In this document: positions 32,640 to 43,019 of the stretch, in pieces
Numbering within the stretch: the first letter of the stretch is position 1
How the letters are laid out: each line of letters begins with the position of its first letter
Origin: Oreohelix idahoensis
Taxonomy: Eukaryota; Mollusca; Gastropoda; Stylommatophora; Oreohelicidae
DNA length: 64,000 nt
Direction: 5' to 3'
Assembly (NCBI GenBank): GCA_024509875.1
Contig: JAMPIV010012199.1
Location: 62,001-126,000 of the forward strand
Notes under the pieces: generated by a model
The model's input: the letters and a program-made list of their open reading frames with translations, nothing else
Told to the model about the DNA's origin: nothing
The model's database searches: none
Translations under genes and position numbers: made by a program

Positions 32640-32846
32640 ATGTCCGTGTGTAATAATAAGGGACCACGCGCTTCTATTCATCTTTTCACTCTATCGCTCT
32701 ATCCATCACTATCTCAGTCTTCTCAAACCTTCTTTTCCATAATTACATTTTTTCTCTCTTACAGACTTCGTTTCTCTGTGGGATATAAGGGAGGCGGGGG
32801 GGTGAACAAAAATCGTTTTCGTCTTACAAGCGCACAAGGCAAATAA

Positions 32847-33083
32847 ATGGCCAACAATAAGAGGTTCGTCAAGAACAGACTAGCATCAAGATCACCCACA
32901 GCAGGAACAATGGATATGGATATGGATAAGGGAGAGATACTGAGAACAATTAATGATCGCCTGTTAGAGAATGTAACTGCAATAGATGAATCATCAAGGT
33001 TAAGACTGTTGCAATTTGGCACCAAACGTAAGGCTAGTAGAGATGGATGTATGAGAGGATGCATCCGTCGTGTATACAACTAG
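32847..33083 (+). CDS. Small uncharacterised ORF, low confidence
   Basis: A 78-codon frame starting MANNKRFVKNRLASRSPTAG, with MDMDMDKGEILRTINDRLLE and FGTKRKASRDGCMRGCIRR. It is hydrophilic and basic with no motif I know. A pyrimidine tract and acceptor-like TTTTTTCTCTCTTACAG precede it at 32747-32764, so it could be a terminal exon. It is followed by an AATAAC-rich stretch at about 33180-33225. It could also be retroelement debris. Confidence 0.2.
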   Translation: MANNKRFVKNRLASRSPTAGTMDMDMDKGEILRTINDRLLENVTAIDESSRLRLLQFGTKRKASRDGCMRGCIRRVYN

Positions 33084-33269
33084 CGAGCTACAGGAACAGT
33101 TAGCATTCACACTCTTCGACATATACTGAGGGAGACTGAGTACCTATGGGTTTGCCCGGAGTGCAATGATGTCGATTCTACAATAACAATAACAGGAACA
33201 ATAACAATAACAGGAACATAAGAACCAAAACAGTCGAGGAAGGATAGTAAAAAATAACCATCTTCTTCT

Positions 33270-33850
33270 TCTTCAAGTATCTTACCAGCTGGTGTATATG
33301 AACACGTCTCTCCATAACTTCTGGATCGTAGTAATGTTTACAATTGTGCTATTAATTGTTTTTATATTCTACGATGCTTCAACTATCCACTACCTTCTCT
33401 TTTGACCATTCTCTATCTCTTTATTTTTGAGTCTTTCCTGACGTCACAATATATCCAAGAGTTATTCTTCTCATAACATGTTCAAAGAGAATGGAGTCGT
33501 TTATTGATTCATAACACTTCAGCCCACAAGGAACATAGGCCTTAAATAAACCCATGACAAATCTCCCTGTTCCGTGACATCAACTCCAGGTCTGTTCATA
33601 TCGTCCTCATGCTTTTTATTTATGATTAGTTCTCTTCTTCGTGTGTTTTTTTTTGTCACCATCCACCTCTGTCACCCTGGGGATTCCAGAATACAGACTG
33701 CCTTGAAACTGGAAGATAATGGATCGATGTCTTCAAATACGAGCAATAATCTTCTTGTACGCTCTGGGCTTCTCTCAAGACATAATCGTTACTCTTTCTT
33801 TTATCTGTCCATGTCACTCGTAACATTCTTTTGTAAAACCTCATTTCTGA
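33270..33850 (-). pseudogene. RTE-C / LINE-E composite relic
   Basis: 33275-33490 is collinear with 43030-43300 (the RTE-C relic). 33655-33844 (minus) encodes MRFYKRMLRVTWTDKRKSND and, nearer the 3' side, VFWNPQGDRG, the LINE-E GKRxxG region. Frames are broken. Confidence 0.65.
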
Positions 33851-34131
33851 TGCCCCCAGAGGTTTCCATGCTCGTTCTTCCTAGAACTAATCTCCAGAGG
33901 TTTCATTGCTTGTATTTCCTAGAACTAACCTAAGTGCTCACAAGATAGAACAAATGATACACGTTGAGCAAGAAAATTACTTTTGTCACCCAGATAACTT
34001 CCAGCGGGATAGATCTCAGAGCTTGACTTGGTATGCTGTAGGTTTGTTTCTTGATGACATATCCAATCTTTGCCTCCAAGAGAACTACACAATATTGTCA
34101 AACAGTACATCATCTTTATCATCATCATCAT
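33851..34131. other. Left flank of the LTR element, nothing recognised
   Basis: Unique-looking DNA ending in an (ATC)n run at 34117-34131, directly against the LTR. Confidence 0.5.
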
Positions 34132-36094
34132 TGTAGCGAGATTTGGTAAACACTTGCTTGGTTGTAGCGCGACACGCCCACGCGACACCCACACACACCA
34201 GCGCAAGGTCAGCGCTGCGGTCTTTCTTTGAAGTTGGTAGACAGCGGAAATGTGACTTACGGTTAAAAGCCATACAGTATTACTGAAGAATGAGGAAATA
34301 GCTATATAGGAATGTATGGCCGACTTTAAAAGTTTGCATTTACTGGACATTAAATTATTCACTACAGGAGAACGCATGGTTGGAATAATATTAAATAAAT
34401 ATAACTCAACAAAGGAGATAGGCTAGGAATTATATCCAAAAGGATATTATTCAAATATAAATAGTTTTAAAGATAATTAATATTTTTCACCTTCATCACA
34501 TCGGCTAAAAGTTAGCTAATAATCTTTAAAAATTTATTACACTAACAAGCCTCAACGGAATTGTATAAAACTTATATGTAATGAAAGCCCCATATGGGGA
34601 AAAGGAAATGATATATAGGAAGGAAGGAAGGAGATAAGTGTGTGAGTGACAGAAGAGAAAAACGAGTACAGGAAAAGCACAGATTGTTTCAAATAGCTTC
34701 AAAACAGGAGATGAAACTAAAATCTTTTGGGGAATTTGGGAGCTGCTTTCTCGTACGCGCGAGAGACTGAAATATAAGGACAGAGCGGCGCATTGTAAAT
34801 CACACACCAAATCCAGAAGCCAGAGTGAGAAACTGGAGGACAGCCTCTGCAAGAAAAGTTCTATTTTCACGCTGCATGCAGGGCAGATTAAGTTAAGCCA
34901 ATACAGTCTCACCGTGAGCTTATTAATCCTAAGAGGGTATGTAAGTTTATTAAAAATATATGTATTACTAATATCATTTTATTTCAGATTTTATTTCTGA
35001 TTGATTGTAGCAGATATAATAAAAAAGGGAATGACGCTAACCAGAGATAACCTTCACCGGCATTGTCAGGAAGCATAACCATTAATTGGTTAGCCAAATA
35101 TATTATGGCTAATTCTTGCCTGGAAGCTTACGACATACCAGCAAGTACATAAGTGACTTGACATCCATAAGTGGAAGGCAAAGGTTATATCGTACCCATG
35201 TATCATAACATGTGATTTATTCATGTATATTGTTAATTCTGCACCTTATACATTATCTTATCATGCTATCTCTGTAATATACTACCATGATTCATTCATT
35301 TACATACAAACACTGAAGACATGGTCGCATCATGAACAGCAGAGGGTGGTGAGATTGTTAGAACAATGGCCACCTATTACTTCTTGTTCCAGGTTTTTAT
35401 GATCAATGTTTATGATCATTCCTGATCGAGAAACTAAAGACTTGAAGAAGTTGATCCAGCTCACTGAAGCCTAGAGGTCAACCAAACTTCAACACCTTAG
35501 TCCCCCGTAGTTTAAGGGCGGGCTGAAGGAAAGTCTTCCGTACTCCAGTGTGTCGGAGGAACCTCGAGCAGACGTGGATAAAGTTGAGTTTATATATTTC
35601 CATCCAACAAATCCTGTGAGCAGTTCTAAAACGACTTTCTAATGATGAAAACTAGATGGCAAGAGATAATGTGACAAACTTGTTTTATAAATTCAGTGGA
35701 AGATAAATCCAAGACTTTTTCTATTAGTTATTTTAATTTGTAACTGTAAATAATCATACATTTTACCATCTTCCAACACCCATTTATCATTACAAGAATA
35801 TATAGATGTACATAATAAATTGGATAATTGTACTCATTTGACTTGTTAAATTTTTAACTGTTAAATTTTGAGTTACTTTTTCTAATTTAATTATAATATC
35901 ACATAGGGTTACGATAGCGAAGTAGCATCTTATACTTCTGAAGCCTAAATCTATTGTCCAGCTCAGAGTATTCACAGCTGTAACTCACTTGTGATACCAG
36001 TGTACTTCTCGGGCACTGGAACTTCATACTTTCTGGAGAGAGATTCTACTTCTGCTCTACCACTACTATCATACTAGGAAAACCTTTCGCTACA
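34132..36094 (+). repeat. 5' LTR of the Gmr1-type element
   Basis: 1963 bp starting TGTAGCGAG and ending TTTCGCTACA, so the termini are short inverted repeats (TGTAGCG/CGCTACA). Nearly identical to 40841-42806. Very long for a Gypsy LTR. The 113-128 codon frames within it carry no motif. It has AATAAA-like sequence near 34392, but I cannot place R or the poly-A site. Confidence 0.95.
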
Positions 36095-36095
36095 T

Positions 36096-36113
36096 TGGGG
36101 GCTCTTTCGCGGG
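36096..36113 (+). other. Candidate tRNA primer-binding site
   Basis: TGGGGGCTC begins two bases after the LTR and would pair with the 3' end of a tRNA-Pro (…GAGCCCCCA). The next bases match less well, so pairing beyond nine bases is uncertain. Confidence 0.6.
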
Positions 36114-36376
36114 ATATTATTTTGTATCCTGGGCCACTATCTATGTATTCTTCTATCTTGAGCCACAAATAGTTTGTAAAAATAATTTTTTTTTTTTTGG
36201 AAAAAATTCTAAAAACTTAGAAATTTGTTTGTAATAGTAGTACCATTGAGTACGAAGTAAATAGGAAACGCTCACAAGGTTTTAAGGATTTGTCTTGTTC
36301 AAAGTAATTAATTGATTTTAATTAAGTTAGTTTGTTAGTGAAGATAAAATTATATACCCTCTGGTAAGTAAGCATC

Positions 36377-39163
36377 ATGGCTGAATTGGTGAAGTTTAGA
36401 GCTGCGATTATGCAGGAAGGAAAAGACTTGGGTATGACAGGAGATGCTCTAATTCGATATATCACAACTGAAGTGGATAAATATTTAGATAGAGAGACCA
36501 AAAGAATGGAAGTTGAGGCTGAAGCTAAGAAATTAGAGGCAGAAAGAGAGACCAAAAGAATGGAAGTTGAGGCTGAAGCTAAGAAATTAGAGGCAGAAAG
36601 AGAGACTAAAAGAATGGAAGTTGAGACTGAAGCTAAGAAATTAGAAGCAGAGAGAGAAGCCAAAAGACTGGAAAGAGAAGAAAAGAGACTAATTTTGGAA
36701 GCTGAAGAAAGAAGGTTACAAAGAGCGCATGAGTTAAGTTTAAAGGAACTTGAACTCCAGGGAGCAGCTAGCAATCATGGTGCTAGCTCACCTCACTCTG
36801 AGAGTAGCTCCAACCATAGCGCGGCAAATGGAGCCATGAGTTTCCACCTGGATCCATTTATTGAAAAAGAGGACGCCATTGAGTCGTACCTGGATAGATA
36901 TGAGAGACTGGCCTCTACCTATGGATTGGAAAAGGAAAAATGGAGCCTTAAGCTATCTCAGGGGTTGAGGGGAGTTTCATACGATGTTTATTTAAAACTC
37001 TCAAAAGAAGACCAGGAAGATTATGAAATCTTAAAACAAGCTTTACTGGTCAGGTACGAAAAGAATTCTGAATCTTATAGAAAGAGATTCCGAACTGCTA
37101 AGCTACTTCCAGGAGAAAACTATCACCAGTTTTCTGCCAGATTGGAAACTTATCTGACAAAATGGATTAGCTTAGGAAAGTGTCAAGATATAAAAGAAAT
37201 GGTCATGATGGAGCAACTGAGAGAATCCATGCCTCAAGAAATGAGAAAATTTCTTATGGAACAAGGAGCTGAGAGATTGGAAGATATTTTAACCATGGCT
37301 GAAAGATATCAAGCAGCTCAGTCAGAAGTATCAGGAAATAAGAAGAAGCAGGGTGAGAACTTCAAACCTTCACAAAACTTTACCAACTATGAACACAGGG
37401 ACAATTCCAACAAGAACAAACACAGAACTGATTATAAAGACAAAAACCCTCTAGGATCAGAAAAGAAACCTCCAAGAAAGGAAGGAAAGTGGTGTAAATC
37501 TTGCCAAATGAGTAACCACAATACTGCGGAATGCAGACGGAAAAACCCTCCTCATCACGCTGCATGCCTTACAACAGAGAACAAGGGAAGGAAGGACCTG
37601 GCAGATAGTCAGAATGACCTCCATCATCCCCCTGTCTGTGAGGAAGTGACCTTGAATGGCACCCAAGTACTGTGCTTATATGATACAGGCTTGGACTTTG
37701 ACTCAGTAGTGTGCTCTTCTCTGGTGAGTCCGGAACAGATAACCACAGAAACAGTGGAAATCAGAGGACCAGTCAAGGGAGCAGGAACCATGACACTGCC
37801 CATAGCCCGAATCAACATAAGATCTCGCTATGTGGAAGGAGAGATCAAAGCAGCAGTGATGGACAACCCTATCTACCCATTAATACTGGGATGTAGATAT
37901 GTCTTTCTAGGAGAACCTATAAGACCCATAGTGATGGCAACAGTCCAGACCAGGGCAAGCTCTAAGAAAGAGGAGGACACTATCATCAATACTCATCCAG
38001 AAGAGATGAGAAAGGCTCAAACTGCTGACAGTACATTGAAGCCTTGCTTTGGCAAATTACCTAAAAGCCATAACCCTCCAGAGAAAGGAGACTTATATAT
38101 GAAAAAAGGCCTACTATATAGAAAAGCTGGAACAGGACCAAAAGGACATGGACAGCTTGTAGTGCCAAAATCATACAGGGAGCAGGTTATGAAGCTAGGA
38201 CATGCTATACCCTTCAGTGGACATATGGGAATAGGGGCCACTGGACAACGGATAGCCTGTCACTACTTTTGGCCAGGGATCACAGAGGACATAAAGAGGT
38301 ATGTGAGATCCTGTCCAGAATGCCAAAGAGTAGCTCCTAAACATAGGACTGCACCAGCAACACTGGGAGAAATGCCCATCATGGGAACGCCCTTCGAACG
38401 TGTTGCCGTGGATATTGTTGGACCCCTCAGTAGGACCAAGAAGAGAAATGCATATATCTTAACCTTGGTCGATACTTGCTCTATGTGGGGAGAGGCAGTA
38501 GCAATGTCATCGATAGATTCGAAACATGTGGCAGAGGCACTGTTAACAATATTCACCCGATTAGGTTTCCCACATCAAATATTGACTGACAATGGTTCTC
38601 AGTTTAGGGGAAAGCTAACACAAGAAGTATTCAGGTTATTTCAAGCTAGACATTATCACTGTAGCCCGTACCACGCCCAAGGGAATGGTCAAGTAGAGCG
38701 GTTCAATGGCACGCTCATTTCAATCCTTAGAAAGTTGGCTAGTGAGAAACCTGAAACTTGGGACACATACTTACCCTCAGCACTATTTGCCTATAGGGAA
38801 GTCCCACATAACTCCACAGGATTGGCTCCAGCTACATTGTTGTTTGGACGACCAATCAAAGGTCCACTGGAAGCATTGTTGCGGACATGGACTGATGAAA
38901 AAGCAGAAGAAACCGTGACTTCTTCATACCAATACGTCAACGAGTTGACATCTCGATTGAAAACAAGTTGGAAACTGGCAAATGATAACTTGAGACAGGC
39001 CAGGAGGAAGCAGGCTGCTTACTACAATAAAACAGCAAAAGATAGGGAACTTGAGGTGGGAGAAAAGGTTCTGTTACTGTTGCCCAGCAGCAATAATAAA
39101 TTGCAAATTGGATGGCAGGGACCCTACGTCATATTGGAAAAAACTTTCCCGGACCAACTATAA
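36377..39163 (+). CDS. Gag - protease - integrase polyprotein
   Basis: 928 codons. Residues ~35-125 are a charged coiled coil made of repeated ETKRMEVEAEAKKLEAER units of 18 residues. A Gag region follows (PFIEKEDAIESYLDRYERLA, FLMEQG). The zinc knuckle CKSCQMSNHNTAEC (CX2CX4HX4C) starts at residue 373. The protease-like D-T-G is at 436-438 with a later LILGCRYV. The integrase zinc region H609...C646-x2-C649 precedes the catalytic triad D679, D738, E774, with exactly 35 residues between the last two. A GPY motif is near 915 and the ORF stops shortly after. No chromodomain. The virus-like particle, cleavage and integration functions are inferred from family. Start ATG 36377 is 282 bp after the LTR. 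Confidence 0.93.
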   Translation: MAELVKFRAAIMQEGKDLGMTGDALIRYITTEVDKYLDRETKRMEVEAEAKKLEAERETKRMEVEAEAKKLEAERETKRMEVETEAKKLEAEREAKRLEREEKRLILEAEERRLQRAHELSLKELELQGAASNHGASSPHSESSSNHSAANGAMSFHLDPFIEKEDAIESYLDRYERLASTYGLEKEKWSLKLSQGLRGVSYDVYLKLSKEDQEDYEILKQALLVRYEKNSESYRKRFRTAKLLPGENYHQFSARLETYLTKWISLGKCQDIKEMVMMEQLRESMPQEMRKFLMEQGAERLEDILTMAERYQAAQSEVSGNKKKQGENFKPSQNFTNYEHRDNSNKNKHRTDYKDKNPLGSEKKPPRKEGKWCKSCQMSNHNTAECRRKNPPHHAACLTTENKGRKDLADSQNDLHHPPVCEEVTLNGTQVLCLYDTGLDFDSVVCSSLVSPEQITTETVEIRGPVKGAGTMTLPIARINIRSRYVEGEIKAAVMDNPIYPLILGCRYVFLGEPIRPIVMATVQTRASSKKEEDTIINTHPEEMRKAQTADSTLKPCFGKLPKSHNPPEKGDLYMKKGLLYRKAGTGPKGHGQLVVPKSYREQVMKLGHAIPFSGHMGIGATGQRIACHYFWPGITEDIKRYVRSCPECQRVAPKHRTAPATLGEMPIMGTPFERVAVDIVGPLSRTKKRNAYILTLVDTCSMWGEAVAMSSIDSKHVAEALLTIFTRLGFPHQILTDNGSQFRGKLTQEVFRLFQARHYHCSPYHAQGNGQVERFNGTLISILRKLASEKPETWDTYLPSALFAYREVPHNSTGLAPATLLFGRPIKGPLEALLRTWTDEKAEETVTSSYQYVNELTSRLKTSWKLANDNLRQARRKQAAYYNKTAKDRELEVGEKVLLLLPSSNNKLQIGWQGPYVILEKTFPDQL

Positions 39164-40808
39164 GATTGACAAGAAAGGAAAGGAGAAGGTGTATCATGTC
39201 AACCTTCTTAAAAAGTATTATGACAGGGAAGCATCAGAAGTTGCCCATATCATGACCCTGGCCATTGCAACAGAAATGCAGGATGAACCAATTTCCTCCA
39301 TGGAATACCCCCTATCAACTACGGAAAGCTATGCTCAGGTTAATGTGAGTGAACATTTAACTCTTGAGCAGAGGAAAAAGGTTCAGGAGGTGTTAGAAAT
39401 CCATGCTGATGTACTCACAGATAAGCCGGGGTGTACTAATCTGTTAGAGTATGACATGACGATTACTGACCCTACACCAGTTTGTATGCGGACATACCCT
39501 ATACCTTATGCTAAAGGACAGGCACTCAAGGATGAGATTGATTATCTCTTAAAAGAGAAAATTATTTCAAAGTCTGAATCTCCCTACAGCTCAAGTGTGG
39601 TGCTATTAAGGAAGCCTAGTGGTGAACACAGGTTATGCATTGATTATAGGAAACTAAATGCTATCACTGAATCTCAGGTAGACCCATTACCTGACACCAA
39701 TCAGTTGTTTGCTACATTGAGTAAGGCTCGGTATTTTTCAAAAGTAGATCTAAGCAAGGGATACTACCAAATACCAGTGAAACCAGAAGTTAGGAAACTG
39801 TTAGCCTTTAGTACACCGGATGGACATTACGAGTTCAATGTACTCCCATTTGGTTTAAAGAATGCTCCAAGTATCTTCACCAGAATGATGAGGAAATTGT
39901 TGGAACCATTACAAAATCCTCATATCACCAACTTCATGGATGATATTCTGATTGCTACCACTACATTCGAGGAACACGTAGTAGCACTCTCCATGTTGTT
40001 AGGTAGATTAAGAGAAACGGGATTGACAGCACGCCCAACTAAGTGTCATATTGGATGTGAGACATTGGAATTTTTAGGTCACACTATCTCTACAGGGCAA
40101 ATGTCTCCGGACCCAAAGAATGTAGAGAAAATGAGAAAAGCACCAAGACCACAAACTAAGAAGGATGTAAGATCCTTTGTGTCACTGTGCGGGTTTTATC
40201 AGAAATATATACCCCATTTTAACTCATTGTGCGCGCCATTAACCGACTTAACCAAAAAAGGTCAGCCGGATAAAATACAATGGACTGTGGAGTGTGAACA
40301 GGCTTATACAGAGTTGAAAAATAAGCTGACAAATAAACCTATCCTTGCCCTTCCCGATCTCACACAAGAATTCGTACTAAGAACGGATGCTAGCAATGTA
40401 GGCATCGGAGCAACATTACTACAGCGGGCAGACACACCGCCACATATGCTATTACCAGTAGCTTTTGCCAGTAGAAAGTTAAATACAGCTGAGAGAAATT
40501 ATTCTACCGTTGAACGTGAATGCCTCGCTTTGGTCTGGTCGATCAACAAATTCGCCCCTTTTCTTTACGGGAAACACTTCATTGTGGAAAGTGATCACCA
40601 GCCTTTGATGTTTTTAGCAGTGTCTAAAAAATTAAATTCACGACTTTTAAGGTGGAGTTTACTGTTATCTCCATATTCGTTCAATGTGAGATACATACCA
40701 GGACGGGACAATCTTGGACCCGATTTTTTAAGTAGGCATCCTATCAAAGGAGATATAGAGAAACAGAAAATTAAGGAGGAACTGCAGCATGTGTTACCAA
40801 AAAGTTAA
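39051..40808 (+). CDS. Reverse transcriptase - RNase H polyprotein
   Basis: 585 codons in the +1 frame relative to the upstream ORF, overlapping it by 113 bp. RT motifs: LLRKPSGEHRLCIDYRKLN, FSKVDLSKGYYQIPV, FNVLPFGLKNAPSIF and FMDDILIA (FMDD at 295-298), then FLGHTIS. RNase H follows: RTDASNVGIGA (D446), STVERECLALVW, VESDHQPL, GRDNLGPDFLSRHP. No protease or integrase follows, so pol ends here, only 32 bp before the 3' LTR. The first ~30 codons overlap integrase in another frame, so translation probably enters by frameshift near 39138-39143 rather than from its own Met. This could also be a single-base mutation. Confidence 0.95.
   Translation: MRWEKRFCYCCPAAIINCKLDGRDPTSYWKKLSRTNYKIDKKGKEKVYHVNLLKKYYDREASEVAHIMTLAIATEMQDEPISSMEYPLSTTESYAQVNVSEHLTLEQRKKVQEVLEIHADVLTDKPGCTNLLEYDMTITDPTPVCMRTYPIPYAKGQALKDEIDYLLKEKIISKSESPYSSSVVLLRKPSGEHRLCIDYRKLNAITESQVDPLPDTNQLFATLSKARYFSKVDLSKGYYQIPVKPEVRKLLAFSTPDGHYEFNVLPFGLKNAPSIFTRMMRKLLEPLQNPHITNFMDDILIATTTFEEHVVALSMLLGRLRETGLTARPTKCHIGCETLEFLGHTISTGQMSPDPKNVEKMRKAPRPQTKKDVRSFVSLCGFYQKYIPHFNSLCAPLTDLTKKGQPDKIQWTVECEQAYTELKNKLTNKPILALPDLTQEFVLRTDASNVGIGATLLQRADTPPHMLLPVAFASRKLNTAERNYSTVERECLALVWSINKFAPFLYGKHFIVESDHQPLMFLAVSKKLNSRLLRWSLLLSPYSFNVRYIPGRDNLGPDFLSRHPIKGDIEKQKIKEELQHVLPKS
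39138..39143 (+). other. Frame junction between integrase and RT
   Basis: A run of six A residues lies where similarity passes from the integrase frame to the RT frame. The shift needed is +1 (or -2). Either it is a programmed frameshift on the A run or an indel in this copy; a read-level or copy comparison would decide. Confidence 0.6.
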
Positions 40809-40826
40809 CCGTGCAGGCACTGTTTT

Positions 40827-40837
40827 AAAGAAGAGGG
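40827..40837 (+). promoter_or_regulatory. Polypurine tract
   Basis: AAAGAAGAGGG ends 3 bp before the 3' LTR, the expected position for plus-strand priming. Confidence 0.8.
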
Positions 40838-40840
40838 CTC

Positions 40841-42806
40841 TGTAGCGAGATTTGGTAAACACTTGCTTGGTTGTAGCGCGACACGCCCACGCGACACCCA
40901 CACACACCAGCGCAAGGTCAGCGCTGCGGTCTTTCTTTGAAGTTGGTAGACAGCGGAAATGTGACTTACGGTTAAAAGCCATACAGTATTACTGAAGATG
41001 AGGAAATAGCTATATAGGAATGTATGGCCGACTTTAAAAGTTTGCATTTACTGGACATTAAATTATTCACTACAGGAGAACGCATGGTTGGAATAATATT
41101 AAATAAATATAACTCAACAAAGGAGATAGGCTAGGAATTATATCCAAAAGGATATTATTCAAATATAAATAGTTTTAAAGATAATTAATATTTTTCACCT
41201 TCATCACATCGGCTAAAAGTTAGCTAATAATCTTTAAAAATTTATTACACTAACAAGCCTCAACGGAATTGTATAAAACTTATATGTAATGAAAGCCCCA
41301 TATGGGGAAAAGGAAATGATATATAGGAAGGAAGGAAGGAGATAAGTGTGTGAGTGACAGAAAGAGAAAAACGAGTACAGGAAAAGCACAGATTGTTTCA
41401 AATAGCTTCAAAACAGGAGATGAAACTAAAATCTTTTGGGGAATTTGGGAGCTGCTTTCTCGTACGCGCGAGAGACTGAAATATAAGGACAGAGCGGCGC
41501 ATTGTAAATCACACACCAAATCCAGAAGCCAGAGTGAGAAACTGGAGGACAGCCTCTGCAAGAAAAGTTCTATTTTCACGCTGCATGCAGGGCAGATTAA
41601 GTTAAGCCAATACAGTCTCACCGTGAGCTTATTAATCCTAAGAGGGTATGTAAGTTTATTAAAAATATATGTATTACTAATATCATTTTATTTCAGATTT
41701 TATTTCTGATTGATTGTAGCAGATATAATAAAAAAGGGAATGACGCTAACCAGAGATAACCTTCACCGGCATTGTCAGGAAGCATAACCATTAATTGGTT
41801 AGCCAAATATATTATGGCTAATTCTTGCCTGGAAGCTTACGACATACCAGCAAGTACATAAGTGACTTGACATCCATAAGTGGAAGGCAAAGGTTATATC
41901 GTACCCATGTATCATAACATGTGATTTATTCATGTATATTGTTAATTCTGCACCTTATACATTATCTTATCATGCTATCTCTGTAATATACTACCATGAT
42001 TCATTCATTTACATACAAACACTGAAGACATGGTCGCATCATGAACAGCAGAGGGTGGTGAGATTGTTAGAACAATGGCCACCTATTACTTCTTGTTCCA
42101 GGTTTTTTTATGATCAATGTTTATGATCATTCCTGATCGAGAAACTAAAGACTTGAAGAAGTTGATCCAGCTCACTGAAGCCTAGAGGTCAACCAAACTT
42201 CAACACCTTAGTCCCCCGTAGTTATAGGGCGGGCTGAAGGAAAGTCTTCCGTACTCCAGTGTGTCGGAGGAACCTCGAGCAGACGTGGATAAAGTTGAGT
42301 TTATATATTTCCATCCAACAAATCCTGTGAGCAGTTCTAAAACGACTTTCTAATGATGAAAAACTAGATGGCAAGAGATAATGTGACAAACTTGTTTTAT
42401 AAATTCAGTGGAAGATAAATCCAAGACTTTTTCTATTAGTTATTTTAATTTGTAACTGTAAATAATCATACATTTTACCATCTTCCAACACCCATTTATC
42501 ATTACAAGAATATATAGATGTACATAATAAATTGGATAATTGTACTCATTTGACTTGTTAAATTTTTAACTGTTAAATTTTGAGTTACTTTTTCTAATTT
42601 AATTATAATATCACATAGGGTTACGATAGCGAAGTAGCATCTTATACTTCTGAAGCCTAAATCTATTGTCCAGCTCAGAGTATTCACAGCTGTAACTCAC
42701 TTGTGATACCAGTGTACTTCTCGGGCACTGGAACTTCATACTTTCTGGAGAGAGATTCTACTTCTGCTCTACCACTACTATCATACTAGGAAAACCTTTC
42801 CTTACA
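40841..42806 (+). repeat. 3' LTR of the Gmr1-type element
   Basis: 1966 bp, starting TGTAGCGAG. It ends TTTCCTTACA, differing from the 5' LTR end at two positions in the terminal repeat. Most other differences are single-base indels in homopolymers (for example near 40997, 41362 and 42106). The terminal change would matter for integrase recognition and may be post-insertion. Confidence 0.94.
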
Positions 42807-42819
42807 GTGAAGGTTTGTG

Positions 42820-42945
42820 TGGCAATTTGTTTTACGTGATGAAGTTGCCAGTCCCATGCACAACGACATATTGGTTAGCCTTGTACGACATGCCTGAGGG
42901 TACAATAGTATTACGTGTCTTTGTCTCTGCAGCCGGAAAGAACAA
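42820..42945 (-). repeat. Repeat family D, copy 4
   Basis: The reverse complement gives GCATGTCGTACAAGGCTAACC-like core and CAACTTCATCACGTAAAAC. It directly abuts the 3' LTR. Confidence 0.7.
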
Positions 42946-43019
42946 TAAATAACAAAAATTTATATATAAAAATTAGTTGTGGTATGGTGGAAAATAGCGG
43001 GTATAGTGAGGTCTAGTAA

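Larger units (their letters stand above)
34132..42806 (+). mobile_element. Gmr1-type Ty3/Gypsy LTR retrotransposon
   Basis: 8675 bp: 5' LTR 34132-36094, primer-binding site candidate, gag-protease-integrase ORF (36377-39163), RT-RNase H ORF (39051-40808), purine tract, 3' LTR 40841-42806. RT, RNase H and a GPY/F-bearing integrase are of Ty3/Gypsy type, but integrase lies upstream of RT, as in Copia elements. The Gmr1 group is the Gypsy lineage known for this order. The LTRs differ at roughly ten positions, mostly indels, so insertion looks recent. No matching target duplication was found (ATCAT on the left, GTGAA on the right). No env-like ORF. Confidence 0.93.

Noticed and set aside
34526..34912. 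128-codon minus-strand frame in the LTR, with a counterpart at 41280
   Set aside because: No motif; repeated only because both LTRs are copies. The solo LTR version is much shorter.
34132..42806. Endogenous retrovirus with envelope
   Set aside because: No ORF lies between RNase H and the 3' LTR and no envelope-like protein is present; it is a retrotransposon.
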